Source of the DNA: 40CM-4-68-19 sp036513415
GTDB taxonomy: Bacteria > Myxococcota > Myxococcia > Myxococcales > 40CM-4-68-19
DNA length: 64,000 bases
Assembly: GCA_036513415.1 (NCBI GenBank)
Contig: DATBZA010000147.1
Location: 1 to 64,000, forward strand
Direction of reading: 5' to 3'
Positions 52,355-61,578 of this stretch are shown here, in pieces (the stretch's first letter is position 1; each line of letters opens with the position of its first letter). Below the pieces are notes generated by a model. It worked only from the letters and a program-made list of their open reading frames with translations. It was not told the DNA's origin and made no database searches. A program made the translations under genes and the position numbers.

Positions 52355-54127
52355 GTGGATACGTTCGAGCTCCTCCCCTCGCTGGCACAGGGAGAACTGT
52401 CCGATACCAGTACGCCGGAGCTCGTAGCGGCGGTCTTCCGGTCGCGGGCGAGCGGGACCCTCTGGCTCGAGACGCCGCAGGCTCCAGAGATCCGGGTCTT
52501 TTTCCACGCCGGCGACATGTGCGGCACCACCTCGTTTCCCGGCGTCCAGAACCTCGCGCAAGTCCTGCTCGCCAACGACTGGGTGAACGCGCTCGACATC
52601 GACTCGAGCCGCGAAGAAGCTGCGAAGACAGGCAAGCGTCACGGGGCGATCATGGTGGCGAAGGGGCTCCTGACCACGGAGCAGCTCCGCGCGGCCTTGG
52701 TCGCGCAGCACACCACCAATCTCTTGACGCTGATGGGAATCACCGAGGGAAAGTACGACTGGCGCGGCTGGGAGCCGCCTCCCGCCTGGGCCCGCGAAGT
52801 GGTGGTGGATCCCGTCGGCTGCCTGGTCGATGCCTTGGAGCAGGAGCAGCACGCGCAGCGGCGCGCCAAGGTGATGCGGTGGCTGGGCGACCACCCGGTC
52901 CGGCTTTCGGTGGACTGGCCGGATCTGCAGGCGCGCCTCGCGCTCGCTCCGATCGATCGTCGGGCGGCTGCGGTGCTGGCCCTTCCGCGGCGCCTGCAGG
53001 AGTTCGTGCGCGCATCCCAGCTCGCGCAATCGCGCGCGGAAGCAGTGCTCGCTGCGCTTCTCCTCGCTGGAGGCGCGGAGCCTCAGCCCGAGGGAGACGT
53101 CCGCGCCCCGGCCCCCGCGGCGTCGGAGCAGACCAGGGTGCAGTCGCCTGCCGGCAACGACGAGGAGCTGGAGCTGGATCTGCCGCCGGCGCCGGCGCCG
53201 TCCGCCGGCGAGCCGGAACCGCCTGCGGCGGAGGCAGGTGCCGGCATGGATCGGGAGCGCGCGAACGACTTGCGCAAGAAGATGCTCGCGCGCGGAATCC
53301 GCAATCTGGGCTCGCTGCCCACGCGGGAGGAGTACGAGGGCTCCGTCGCCGTGACGCCAAAAGTAACGGCGTCGAAGGCGAAGGGCCAGCTTGCGCCGGA
53401 CGAGCAACGATTCGCTGACGAGGTGCGCTCCCGCGTCGAGCAGGCGCCGGGCCAGAGCGCGTACGCCCGGCTCGGGGTGGATCCGGGCGCCACCAGCGAG
53501 ACGATCCGGAACGCGTACCTGGAGGCGGCCAAGCGATTCCATCCGGACCACTCCGCCAGCCCCGGCCTGGCATCGGTGCAGGCCGAGCTGCAGACGCTCT
53601 TCGCGCTCCTCAAGGAGGCGTACGAGACGATCTCCACGCCCGAGGCGCGCACCCGCTACGACGCGTCGCTGAAGGCTGCCCACGGCGGCACGCGCAAGGA
53701 GGAGTCGGCGATCGCGCTCAAGATGGGCGACGTCCTGCTCAAGAAGCGCGATTTCGAGGCGGCGCTGGCCAAGCTGCGGCGCGCGGTGGACCTGGACGCC
53801 ACGGGAGACGCGCTCGCGGCGCTCGCTTGGGGGCTGGTGAGCGATCCCAAGGCTTCCCAGCAGGCGAAGGAAGAGGCAGCATCGCTGATCAACCGGGCGC
53901 TCCGGGCACCGGGCGTCACCGCGCGGACTTACTACGTCGCCGGTGTGCTCTGGCGGACGAAGGATCCCGAGTCCGCCCTGGACGCATTCCGCAAGGCGCT
54001 GGAGATCGATCCCAAGCACCCGGACGCGGCGCTCGAGATCCGGCTGATGGAGCAGCGGCGCGGGAAGCCTCCGAAGGGGGGCGGGGGCGTGCTCTCGGGC
54101 TTGCTCTTCGGGAAGCGGAAAGGTTGA
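52355..54127 (+). CDS. PATAN (DUF4388) - J-domain - TPR protein
   Basis: A 590-residue cytoplasmic protein: an N-terminal PATAN/DUF4388 domain (about 18-150: GTLWLETPQAPEIRVFFHAGDM), a Pro/Ala-rich linker (about 245-300), a J domain (about 370-435: AYARLGVDPGATSETIRNAY, the HPD motif in FHPDH, EAYETISTPEARTRYDASLKAA), then TPRs (about 445-575) ending in KKRKG-like basic residues. PATAN domains are bacterial dimerisation modules often joined to TPR and receiver domains; a J domain normally stimulates an Hsp70 ATPase. DUF4388-J fusions are frequent in myxobacteria. Overlaps the next gene by one base (TGATG). Confidence 0.85.
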   Translation: MDTFELLPSLAQGELSDTSTPELVAAVFRSRASGTLWLETPQAPEIRVFFHAGDMCGTTSFPGVQNLAQVLLANDWVNALDIDSSREEAAKTGKRHGAIMVAKGLLTTEQLRAALVAQHTTNLLTLMGITEGKYDWRGWEPPPAWAREVVVDPVGCLVDALEQEQHAQRRAKVMRWLGDHPVRLSVDWPDLQARLALAPIDRRAAAVLALPRRLQEFVRASQLAQSRAEAVLAALLLAGGAEPQPEGDVRAPAPAASEQTRVQSPAGNDEELELDLPPAPAPSAGEPEPPAAEAGAGMDRERANDLRKKMLARGIRNLGSLPTREEYEGSVAVTPKVTASKAKGQLAPDEQRFADEVRSRVEQAPGQSAYARLGVDPGATSETIRNAYLEAAKRFHPDHSASPGLASVQAELQTLFALLKEAYETISTPEARTRYDASLKAAHGGTRKEESAIALKMGDVLLKKRDFEAALAKLRRAVDLDATGDALAALAWGLVSDPKASQQAKEEAASLINRALRAPGVTARTYYVAGVLWRTKDPESALDAFRKALEIDPKHPDAALEIRLMEQRRGKPPKGGGGVLSGLLFGKRKG

Positions 54128-55989
54128 TGTCCAAGGAGACGGTGTTGGTCGCGGACGGCGATCCGCGGAGCTTGCGCCTCTTCGAGCTCGCGCTGCGCAG
54201 GGCGGGTTTCGCGGTGGAGTCGGCCGCGGACGGCGGGCAAGCGATGCGAAAGCTGCTCGAGACGCCGGTCCAGGCCGCGGTGTGCGACGTCGCGCTGTCG
54301 GAGCCGGACGGTCTCGCGCTCTGCCGGGCGGCCCGCGCCCACCAGGGGCTTGCGGGGATTCCCTTCCTGCTCGTCGGCGCTCTGGATCCGGCCGCGAAGG
54401 CGCGGGCGGTCGAGGCGGGTGCGGACGACTACCTCGCCAAGCCGGTCCTCCTCAAGGAACTGGTCCAGCGGGTGCAGCACCTGCTCGAGCGGCGGCGCCT
54501 CTCCGATCCCGGGCCTCCCACCGCGCTCACCGGCTCGGTGCGGGACCTGGGGCTGCTGGACCTCTTCCGGTCGCTCGAGAGCTGGCGGAAGGACGCCGTG
54601 GTCCGCTGCGAAAGAGGCGGGCAGCTCGCGCGCGTCTGGGTTCTCGAGGGCGAGGTCATCGACGCCGAGCTGGGACCCGTTTCCGGTGACGTCGCGTTCT
54701 GGCGGCTGATGACCTGGGAGGAGGGCGAGTTTCGCGTCGACTTCGCGGATGCAGGCAAGCGTGAGCGCCGCATCCACGGGGGGACGCAGGGTGCACTGCT
54801 GGAGGCCATGCGGCGCGTGGAGGAGCTGGCCCGCGTCGCCCAGGCGTTGCCGATGGACACGCAGCTCACCGTGGACGTCGCAAGGCTCGAGGCGCGGTTG
54901 GCCGACCTGCCCGACGAGATCAATGAAGTGCTCCGGATCTTCGACGGCGGGCGGGCCTTGCGCGCGGCCCTCGATCTATCGCCCTCCGACGACCTGTCCA
55001 CGGTGGGGGTCGTGCAGCAACTGATCGCCGACGGGATCTTGCGCCCGGCGTCGCGGCCAGCATCCCTGCAGCATTGGGTGTCCGCGCCGCCGCCGGGATC
55101 CGCGCCTGCGGAGCCGGCGGCGCCTCGGATCGTCCACTTCCCGCCCCTGCGCGGCATGCGCCGCGAGCGGTTGCGCCGCGAGGCTGAGCAGGCCAGGGTG
55201 AAACTCGCCTCCGGAGAGCCCGTCCGCCTGCACCACGTGGTCGATCTGCCGCCACGCGGCCAGGAAGAGATGCTGGGCGAGTTGCGGCGGGTCTCGCCAG
55301 CCGTCGGGGAAGCGGCGAAGACGTTCACGGCCGATGCGCAGCTCGCGCGCGTGCTGATCCCCGACCACGCCCGGGCCACCGAACCACCGCCGATCGCGCC
55401 GGTGGCCTCGACCACGCCGCCGCCTGGAGTCGGCGCCGCAGCCGGGGCGCGACCGCGTCGCAGGTGGGCCTGGTTCTTCATCGCAACCGTTGCGCTCACC
55501 CTCGCCTGGGTCCTGCGTCCCCAGCCCAGGACGGAGCGCAGGGACGCGCCGTGGCTGGAAACGAAGGGCCTGGAAGCACCTTTGGGCGCCGAGGTGACCG
55601 CCGCGGGCGTCGCAGCCGGACCGACGGGCTACGCGGAGGCGGTAGGTCGCGGGAACGACCTGTTCCGGCAGGGAAAGTATGGGGCGGCCGCCGGCGAATA
55701 CCGCAAGGCGCTGTCGCTCCGGCGGGACGCGGTGCCCGTCCTGATCTCGCTCGGCGACGCACATCTCGCGGCGGACCAGCCGCGGAGCGCGCTGGAGCCT
55801 CTCGAGCGGGCCGCGCGGCTCGATCCGACGAGCGCCCGCGCACAGCTCTTGCTCGGGACGACCTACCATTCGCTGGGCCGGATCCGCGATGCGGTGAAGG
55901 CCTACCGGCGGTATCTGGAATTGGAGCCGACGAGCGAGTTCGCCAAGGACGTGCAGGTGATCCTCGCGAACCTGGGCCCCCCGGGTTAA
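54127..55989 (+). CDS. Receiver - PATAN (DUF4388) - transmembrane - TPR protein
   Basis: A 620-residue signalling protein. Receiver domain about 1-125 (phosphoacceptor Asp54 in AAVCDVALSEPDGLALC, Lys104-equivalent in DDYLAKPV), a PATAN/DUF4388 domain (about 135-250, GSVRDLGLLDLFRSLESW and ARVWVLEGEVIDAELGP), a linker, one membrane helix (about 448-466, WAWFFIATVALTLAWVL) and C-terminal TPRs (about 500-615). The TPRs would lie on the other side of the membrane from the receiver domain. No kinase is adjacent. Overlap with the J-domain gene suggests the two form a complex. Confidence 0.83.
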   Translation: MSKETVLVADGDPRSLRLFELALRRAGFAVESAADGGQAMRKLLETPVQAAVCDVALSEPDGLALCRAARAHQGLAGIPFLLVGALDPAAKARAVEAGADDYLAKPVLLKELVQRVQHLLERRRLSDPGPPTALTGSVRDLGLLDLFRSLESWRKDAVVRCERGGQLARVWVLEGEVIDAELGPVSGDVAFWRLMTWEEGEFRVDFADAGKRERRIHGGTQGALLEAMRRVEELARVAQALPMDTQLTVDVARLEARLADLPDEINEVLRIFDGGRALRAALDLSPSDDLSTVGVVQQLIADGILRPASRPASLQHWVSAPPPGSAPAEPAAPRIVHFPPLRGMRRERLRREAEQARVKLASGEPVRLHHVVDLPPRGQEEMLGELRRVSPAVGEAAKTFTADAQLARVLIPDHARATEPPPIAPVASTTPPPGVGAAAGARPRRRWAWFFIATVALTLAWVLRPQPRTERRDAPWLETKGLEAPLGAEVTAAGVAAGPTGYAEAVGRGNDLFRQGKYGAAAGEYRKALSLRRDAVPVLISLGDAHLAADQPRSALEPLERAARLDPTSARAQLLLGTTYHSLGRIRDAVKAYRRYLELEPTSEFAKDVQVILANLGPPG

Positions 55990-56001
55990 ATCTCCGCGCG
56001 C

Positions 56002-57018
56002 ATGCGCGTCCTGGGGCTGGAAACGAGCTGCGACGAAACCGCGGCCGCGGTGGTCGAGACGGGCGAGGGCCTGCGCGGACGCGTGCTCGCGGACGTGGTG
56101 CACACGCAGAAGGAGGTGCACGAGAAATGGGGAGGAGTGGTGCCGGAGCTCGCCTCCAGGGACCACCTGCAGCGGGTGCTGCCCGTGCTCGACGAGGCGC
56201 TGCGGAAGGCCGGCTGCGAGCTGCGCGAGCTGGACGGCATCTCCGTCACCCGGGGGCCGGGGCTGGTCGGCGCGCTGCTCGTCGGCGTGCAGGTGGGGAA
56301 GTCGCTCGCTGCCGCCTCCGGACTTCCGATCGTCGGCGTCAACCACATCGAGGGACACGTGTTAGCGGTGTTGCTCGCGGAACAGGCGCCGGTTCCGCCT
56401 TGGCTCGCCCTGGTCGTTTCCGGAGGCCATACCTCGCTCTACGACGTGCGCGCGCTGGGCGAATACCGCGCCCTGGGCCACACGCTCGACGATGCGGCGG
56501 GAGAGGCGTTCGACAAGGTCGCCAAGCTTCTGGGACTGCCCTACCCCGGGGGTGCCCACCTCGATCGGCTGGCGCGCGGGGGCAACCCCAAGGCGATCGA
56601 TTTCCCCCGCGGACTCGCCCGCCGCTCGCGCGCGGCGTTCGATTTTTCGTTCAGCGGCCTGAAGACCGCAGTGCTGACGCACGTGCGCGAGCACGGCGTT
56701 CCGTCCGGCCAGGCTCTTTCGGATCTCTGCGCATCCTTCCAGGAGGCCGTGTGCGACGCGCTCACGCAGCGGGCGCTGCGGGCAGCCCGGCACGCCAGGT
56801 CGCCGGCGCTGGTGATCTGCGGCGGGGTGGCGGCGAACTCCCGCCTGCGGGCCCTGGCAGAGGAGCGGTGCGCGGCGGAAGGTGTCTCCCTCTTCCTGCC
56901 CGAGCCACGCCTCTGCACGGACAACGCAGCGATGATCGCGATGGCGGGCGCCCACCGGCTGCTCCGGGGCGAGCGCGCGGACGCGGCCATGTCGGCGGAT
57001 CCGGGGTGGCGGCTGTGA
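56002..57018 (+). CDS. tsaD: tRNA threonylcarbamoyladenosine synthase subunit TsaD
   Basis: A 338-residue ASKHA enzyme, essential for t6A-37 of ANN-decoding tRNAs. N-terminal GLETSCDETAAAVV, zinc/iron-binding His115 and His119 in NHIEGHVLA, and ALVVSGGHTSLYDV plus the DNAAMIAMAGAHRL end. Length matches the family (E. coli 337). Overlaps rsmA by four bases. Confidence 0.97.
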   Translation: MRVLGLETSCDETAAAVVETGEGLRGRVLADVVHTQKEVHEKWGGVVPELASRDHLQRVLPVLDEALRKAGCELRELDGISVTRGPGLVGALLVGVQVGKSLAAASGLPIVGVNHIEGHVLAVLLAEQAPVPPWLALVVSGGHTSLYDVRALGEYRALGHTLDDAAGEAFDKVAKLLGLPYPGGAHLDRLARGGNPKAIDFPRGLARRSRAAFDFSFSGLKTAVLTHVREHGVPSGQALSDLCASFQEAVCDALTQRALRAARHARSPALVICGGVAANSRLRALAEERCAAEGVSLFLPEPRLCTDNAAMIAMAGAHRLLRGERADAAMSADPGWRL

Positions 57019-57827
57019 AGCCAGCCGAGCTGCTGCGCCGGCACGGCCTGCGCCCGAAGAAAGGCTGGGGTCAGAATTTCCTCGGCGATGAGCAGCTCCT
57101 CTCCTCGCTCGCTGCGCTGGCGCGCCTGCGGCCCGGCGACCTCGCCGTCGAGCTCGGCGCGGGTCTCGGTCACTTCACGCGCGCGCTGGCCGCCACCGGC
57201 GCGCAGGTGGTGGCGGTGGAGCGGGATCGCGAGCTGGCCCCGATCCTGCGCGCCGAGCTGCCGGGCGTCCAGGTCGAGGAAGCGGATGCGAAGAGCTTTG
57301 ACCTGCGCGGCGTCGCCGCCCGCGCGGGGCGGCGCGTGGTGGTCTGTGGAAACCTTCCGTACCATCTCAGCTCGCCGATCCTCTTCCACCTGCTCGACCA
57401 GCGGGACTCGGTCCGGCGGGCCGTCCTGCTCCTGCAGCGCGAGGTAGCCGAGCGCATCGCCGCGCCACCGGGCGGACGGGACTACGGGCTGCTCTCGGTG
57501 TTGATCCAGCATGTGGCCGATGCCTCGATCGGCTTGCGGGTGCCGCGGCACGCGTTCACGCCTCCTCCGGAAGTGGAGAGCGCGGCGCTGGTGCTGGAGT
57601 TCCTCGAACGGCCGCGCGCCGACGTGCGGGACGAGGCGCGGTTCCGAAAGCTGGTGAAGGCGGCTTTTTCGCAGAGGCGGAAGACGCTCTGGAACGCGGT
57701 GAAGTCGGTGCCGGGGGGGCGGGAGGCGCTGGAGAAGGCGGGGATCGATCCAAAGCGGCGCGGGGAGACGTTGACGGTGGAGGAGTTCGCGTCGGTGGAG
57801 CGGGCGCTGGAAGGTGAAGTAGGCTAA
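57015..57827 (+). CDS. rsmA: 16S rRNA dimethyladenosine transferase RsmA (KsgA)
   Basis: A 270-residue KsgA/RsmA methyltransferase (dimethylates A1518/A1519). KKGWGQNFLGDE opens the protein; motif I is VELGAGLGHFT; GNLPYHLSSPI contains the NLPY motif; the C-terminal helical domain has FRKLVKAAFSQRRKTLWNAV. GTG start at 57015 (overlap GTGA with tsaD); a GTG nine bases earlier is also in frame. Downstream lies a family A/B repeat pair. Confidence 0.95.
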   Translation: MKPAELLRRHGLRPKKGWGQNFLGDEQLLSSLAALARLRPGDLAVELGAGLGHFTRALAATGAQVVAVERDRELAPILRAELPGVQVEEADAKSFDLRGVAARAGRRVVVCGNLPYHLSSPILFHLLDQRDSVRRAVLLLQREVAERIAAPPGGRDYGLLSVLIQHVADASIGLRVPRHAFTPPPEVESAALVLEFLERPRADVRDEARFRKLVKAAFSQRRKTLWNAVKSVPGGREALEKAGIDPKRRGETLTVEEFASVERALEGEVG

Positions 57828-57828
57828 G

Positions 57829-57875
57829 GCTTCAGATCAACCGCCGAGCACGCCGAGCACGCCGAGATGGAAAAG
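57829..57875. repeat. Family A half-element, copy 3
   Basis: GCTTCAGATCAACCGCCGAG followed by GCACGCC-GAGCACGCCGAG, the left arm of the family A core with a 9-base tandem. No right arm is found, so this copy is truncated or rearranged. It lies immediately after the rsmA stop codon. Confidence 0.75.
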
Positions 57876-57908
57876 TAGGCTGAGGAAGTTTTTTGGGGGG
57901 GTCTAGCG

Positions 57909-57977
57909 AGGTCTGCCCCCAATCGATCCCGTGAGCGGTTCTGGGCCATGCCGGCGGCAATTGATTTGGGCAGACCT
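57909..57977. repeat. Family B inverted-repeat element, copy 2 (69 bp)
   Basis: AGGTCTGCCCCCAATC at 57909 and GATTTGGGCAGACCT ending at 57977 form imperfect inverted arms that match the family B ends at 15725-15926. The interior is unrelated. A G-run of seven (TTTTTTGGGGGGG) precedes it on the plus strand. Confidence 0.7.
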
Positions 57978-57992
57978 CTGGCGCCACGCTCA

Positions 57993-58376
57993 TCAGGTCG
58001 CGTACTGGGCGATGCCATTTCCGAAGGACCAGTTCTCCTTTGCGACCTCGACGAGGCTCACGAACACGTCCTCGGGCCGCACGCCCGGCGACTCGCGCAG
58101 GAGCTGGGCGATGCGCGCGAAGAGCGCTTTGCGCGCGTCCACCGTGCGGCCGGCGTTCAGCGTGATCTGGATGAGGATCACGCCGTCGGTGCGGGAGATG
58201 CCCAGATAGGACGGGTCGTAGATCAGCTCCGACTCGTCGTGCTCGGTGATGATCTGGAACTTGTCCTGCTCGGGGATCTTGATGGCCTCCACCATCGCGC
58301 GGTGGATGGAGCTTCCGACGGCGCGGCGGAATTCGGGACTCGTGCCCTTGCGCAGGGCGATTCGGACCAGCGGCAT
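57993..58376 (-). CDS. Tautomerase family protein (Tautomerase_2 type)
   Basis: A 127-residue protein with an N-terminal Met-Pro (Pro2 is the catalytic base of the 4-oxalocrotonate tautomerase superfamily): MPLVRIALRKGTSPEFRR, then VILIQITLNAGRTVDARKAL. The 127-residue length fits the fused-pseudotrimer Tautomerase_2 group rather than the 62-residue 4-OT. A longer in-frame reading upstream has no homology and was rejected. It lies 35 bases downstream of the aldehyde dehydrogenase in the same direction, so the two may share a message; substrate unknown. Confidence 0.83.
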   Translation of the reverse strand: MPLVRIALRKGTSPEFRRAVGSSIHRAMVEAIKIPEQDKFQIITEHDESELIYDPSYLGISRTDGVILIQITLNAGRTVDARKALFARIAQLLRESPGVRPEDVFVSLVEVAKENWSFGNGIAQYAT

Positions 58377-58411
58377 GCCGTTTCCGATGCCGGGGCCGGT
58401 GGACGGTTGCT

Positions 58412-59803
58412 TCAGGTCTGCGTGCGCAGGTGGAACGACTTCCGCCGGGTGAGCGGGAGGAAGCCATACTTCGAGAGCGACATGCCCTTGCCGGTGTCCT
58501 TCACCCCGGTCCACGGCAGCAGCGGATCGAGGTAGTCGCACCGGTTCATGAAGAAGGTTCCGGTCTCGATCTGCGCCCCGATGCGGAAGGCGCGCTCCTG
58601 GTCGCGCGTCCAGATGGCCGCGGTGAGGCCGTAGGGGCTGTCGTTCATCAGCCGGACCGCCTCGTCGTCGTCCGCGACCTTCTGCACGCCGACGATGGGC
58701 CCGAAGCTCTCCTCCACCATCAGGCCGTGCATGGAGTGGTTCGCATCGATCACCAGGCAGGGGTCGAAGAACCGGCCCCGGCCGGCGGCGTCCTGGACCG
58801 GCTTTCCCCCGCAGAGCACCCGGCCCCCCTTCGCCCGCGCTTCGTCGACCTGCGCCGTGAGCTTCCGGGGCGCATCCGGCTGGGCCATCGGCCCCAGGGT
58901 GGTGTCGGTCTGCTGCGGATCGCCCAGGCGGTACTTGCGCACTTCGGCCAGCGCGCCTTCGACGAAGCGGTCGTAGAGCGAACCGTGCACGTAGATGCGC
59001 TCGATTCCGCAGCAGCTCTGGCCGGCGTTGTAGAAGGCGCCGTCGACGATGTTCGCGACCGCATGATCGAGGTCGGCATCGGGCGCCACGTAGGCAGGGT
59101 CCTTGCCGCCCAGCTCGAGGCCGACGTCGATGAAACGCTTCGCTCCTTCCCGGTAGAGCTCGTGCCCTCCGCGCACCGAGCCGGTGAAGCTGACGTAACC
59201 GACCTCCGGCCGGGCGACGATCTTCGCGCAGGTCTCGTGAGTGGCGTCGATGGCGGTGACCAGGTTCTCGGGCGCGCCCGCGCGCTCGAAGGCGCGGGCA
59301 AAGGCGTCGCCGCAGAGCGCGGTGCGGTTCGCATGCTTGATGATGACCGCGTTGCCGGCCAGCACGGCGGGAACGACGACGTTGACGGTGATCAGCAGCG
59401 GGTAGTTCCAGGCGCTGATGTCGAGCACGACTCCCACCGGCTCGTGGCGGACGAAGCGCGTGAATCCCGGCACGGGCGGCAGCGGGTCGTCGCGCAGCGC
59501 TTCGGGGGCCAGCGCCATCATCGCGCGTGCGCGCATCAGGGTGGTCTTCACCTCCCCACGCGCCTGGGCGAGGGGCTTGCCCATCTGCAGCGTGACCTCA
59601 CGGGCGACGCGCTCGGAGTCCTTCTCGAGCTCCTGGCAAAAGCGCTCGCAGAGCGCGATCCGCTCCGGGAGCGGCGTCTTCGCCCAGGACTTGTGCGCCC
59701 GGAACCCGCGCGTCACCACCGATTCGACCTCCGCGTCGCCGAGGAAGCGCCGCTCCGCGACCATCTCACCGCTGTACGGATTGTCGATGCGATGCGTGTC
59801 CAT
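58412..59803 (-). CDS. NAD(P)-dependent aldehyde dehydrogenase (succinate-semialdehyde-like)
   Basis: A 463-residue enzyme of the ALDH superfamily. Oxyanion Asn133 (WNYPLLI), general base Glu230 (LELGGKDPAYV), catalytic Cys264 in GQSCCGIER (two adjacent cysteines), Lys156. The length and the N-terminus (RIDNPYSGEMVAERRFLG) are close to the succinate-semialdehyde or lactaldehyde dehydrogenase group. The tautomerase follows. The ATG at 59801-59803 has no strong ribosome binding site upstream. Substrate unassigned. Confidence 0.88.
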   Translation of the reverse strand: MDTHRIDNPYSGEMVAERRFLGDAEVESVVTRGFRAHKSWAKTPLPERIALCERFCQELEKDSERVAREVTLQMGKPLAQARGEVKTTLMRARAMMALAPEALRDDPLPPVPGFTRFVRHEPVGVVLDISAWNYPLLITVNVVVPAVLAGNAVIIKHANRTALCGDAFARAFERAGAPENLVTAIDATHETCAKIVARPEVGYVSFTGSVRGGHELYREGAKRFIDVGLELGGKDPAYVAPDADLDHAVANIVDGAFYNAGQSCCGIERIYVHGSLYDRFVEGALAEVRKYRLGDPQQTDTTLGPMAQPDAPRKLTAQVDEARAKGGRVLCGGKPVQDAAGRGRFFDPCLVIDANHSMHGLMVEESFGPIVGVQKVADDDEAVRLMNDSPYGLTAAIWTRDQERAFRIGAQIETGTFFMNRCDYLDPLLPWTGVKDTGKGMSLSKYGFLPLTRRKSFHLRTQT

Positions 59804-59905
59804 GGAAGGCACAGGATGCGACCTCGACGCTGCGCGCGCAAACCCGATCTGCGAAAAAATGTCAATGCTGCAACCGGGTGTGTTCTGTGCTGACATTCGC
59901 GCGCC

Positions 59906-60553
59906 GTGGAGCCGAGGCACCGCTACATCGTGGTCGAGGGACCCATCGGAGTCGGCAAGACGTCCTTGACGCGGACGCTCTCCAAGCGCTTCAACGCGCG
60001 CAGCGTGTTCGAGCTCGTCGAGGAGAACCCGTTCCTGGCCAGCTTCTACCAGGACCGGAACAAGCACGCCTTCCAGACCCAGCTCTTCTTCCTGCTCAGC
60101 CGCTTCAAGCAGCAGCAGGAGCTCTTCCAGCAGGAACTCTTCTCCCAGGTCACCGTCAGCGACTACCTGTTCGCGAAGGACCGCATCTTCGCCTCCATCA
60201 CGCTGGACCCGAACGAGCTGGCCCTCTACGAGCGGGTCTACGAGCACCTGGGCCCGCGCGTGATGAAGCCTGATCTCGTAATCTACCTGCAGGCGCGGCT
60301 CGACGTGCTGCTGTCGCGGATCCGGAAGCGCGGGCGCGAATTCGAGCGGAAGTTCGACCCCGAATACCTGGCGGAGCTGGCGCGGACGTACAATGACTTC
60401 TTCCACCGGTACGACGAGACGCCCTTGCTGGTCATCAATACCAGCGACATCGATTTCGTGGAGAGCGAGAGGGACTTCGAGGAGCTGATCCGGGCAATCG
60501 GATCGATCAAGGCGGGGACACACTACTATCAGCCCCTCGGCACGCGCGTTTGA
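59906..60553 (+). CDS. Deoxynucleoside kinase family protein
   Basis: A 215-residue dNK-fold kinase: P-loop EGPIGVGKTS (about 11-20), then EENPFLASFYQDRNKHAF, the DRIFASITLD segment with the (D/E)R(I/S) motif and the lid RIRKRGREFERKF. Salvages a deoxynucleoside; the specificity residues do not settle which. GTG start at 59906. It is upstream of panB-panC in the same direction, with a 167-base gap and no strong hairpin. Confidence 0.87.
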   Translation: MEPRHRYIVVEGPIGVGKTSLTRTLSKRFNARSVFELVEENPFLASFYQDRNKHAFQTQLFFLLSRFKQQQELFQQELFSQVTVSDYLFAKDRIFASITLDPNELALYERVYEHLGPRVMKPDLVIYLQARLDVLLSRIRKRGREFERKFDPEYLAELARTYNDFFHRYDETPLLVINTSDIDFVESERDFEELIRAIGSIKAGTHYYQPLGTRV

Positions 60554-60720
60554 AAGCGGCAATCGGACCGTCCCAGTGGCGCTTTGACGCAGCGATGATA
60601 TCCTTCGCTTGCGGTACGGATCTGTCCCGAATCGGGCTGTCCGGAGCTCAACCTATCCAAGGTGGGCCACCAGGACGAAGCGCACCGACGAGGGGCCAAA
60701 ATGCGAAACGGAGGTGAACC

Positions 60721-61578
60721 TTGAAGAAGGTCACCATCAATACGCTCCGCAAGATGAAGCAGGCCGGCGAGCGCATCACCATGCTCACGGCCTACGATGC
60801 CAGTTTTGCCCGCTTGCTCGATCGCGCCGGGACCGACGTGCTGCTCGTCGGCGATTCCCTGGGCATGGTCGTTCAAGGACACGACACGACGTTGCCGGTG
60901 ACGATGGACCAGATGGTCTATCACTGCGCCGCCGTGAAGCGCGGGGTGCAGCGCGCGCATCTAGTGGCCGACATGCCTTTCGGGAGCTACCAGGGCACAG
61001 TCGACGAGGCGGTGAAGAACGCCGTCCGCCTGGTCGCGGAGGGCGGCGCCGAGAGCGTGAAGCTGGAGGGAGGCGCCGAGTACTCCGAGGTCGTCCAGCG
61101 GATCTCGCGCGCCGGCGTGCCCGTGATGGGGCACATCGGGCTCACTCCCCAGTCCGTGCACAAGCTCGGCGGCTACGTCGTCCAGGGCCGCACCGAGGAG
61201 AAGGCGCAGAAGCTGCTCGCGGACGCCCAGGCGCTGGAAGAGGCTGGCTGCTATGCGCTGATCCTGGAGATGATGCCCTCGGAGCTGTCAGCGGAGATCT
61301 CCCGCGCGGTCGGCATTCCTGTGATCGGGATTGGCGCGGGCGCCGGCTGCGACGGGCAGGTGCTGGTCATCTACGACCTGCTGGGGATGAATCCGGACTT
61401 CTCGCCGAAATTCGTGAAGAAGTATCTCGACCTGGGTGTGCTGATCCGCGACGCGGTCGCCCGTTACAACGACGAGGTGAAGCACGGCACGTTCCCGGGC
61501 CCCGAGCACAGCTTCGCGGCCGAGAAGGAGGCAGGCAAGTCCGCGCCGGTGCTGCAGCTCTATTCGAGCGTCAAATGA
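60721..61578 (+). CDS. panB: 3-methyl-2-oxobutanoate hydroxymethyltransferase PanB
   Basis: A 285-residue TIM-barrel enzyme of pantothenate synthesis (first committed step): KITxLTAYDASFARLLDRAG-like N-terminus, LVGDSLGMVVQGHD (Mg-binding Asp), VKLEGG, GHIGLTPQSVHKLGG and GIGAGAGCDGQVLVIYDLLG. TTG start at 60721 preceded by GGAGGTGAACC, a strong Shine-Dalgarno. Overlaps panC by four bases. Confidence 0.96.
   Translation: MKKVTINTLRKMKQAGERITMLTAYDASFARLLDRAGTDVLLVGDSLGMVVQGHDTTLPVTMDQMVYHCAAVKRGVQRAHLVADMPFGSYQGTVDEAVKNAVRLVAEGGAESVKLEGGAEYSEVVQRISRAGVPVMGHIGLTPQSVHKLGGYVVQGRTEEKAQKLLADAQALEEAGCYALILEMMPSELSAEISRAVGIPVIGIGAGAGCDGQVLVIYDLLGMNPDFSPKFVKKYLDLGVLIRDAVARYNDEVKHGTFPGPEHSFAAEKEAGKSAPVLQLYSSVK

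Noticed and set aside
50852..54019. Extension of the MsrA frame upstream to 54019
   Set aside because: The part beyond 50851 lies antisense to the lipid kinase, trmL and PATAN genes' coding frames and has no domain. Only the 49823-50851 portion has homologous features.
59837..59865. Minus-strand TTGACA upstream of the aldehyde dehydrogenase
   Set aside because: The -10 position reads TTTGCG, too far from consensus.
60580..60600. Possible sigma-54 promoter upstream of panB (TGGCGCTTTGACGC)
   Set aside because: The GG and GC elements are one base out of the required spacing.
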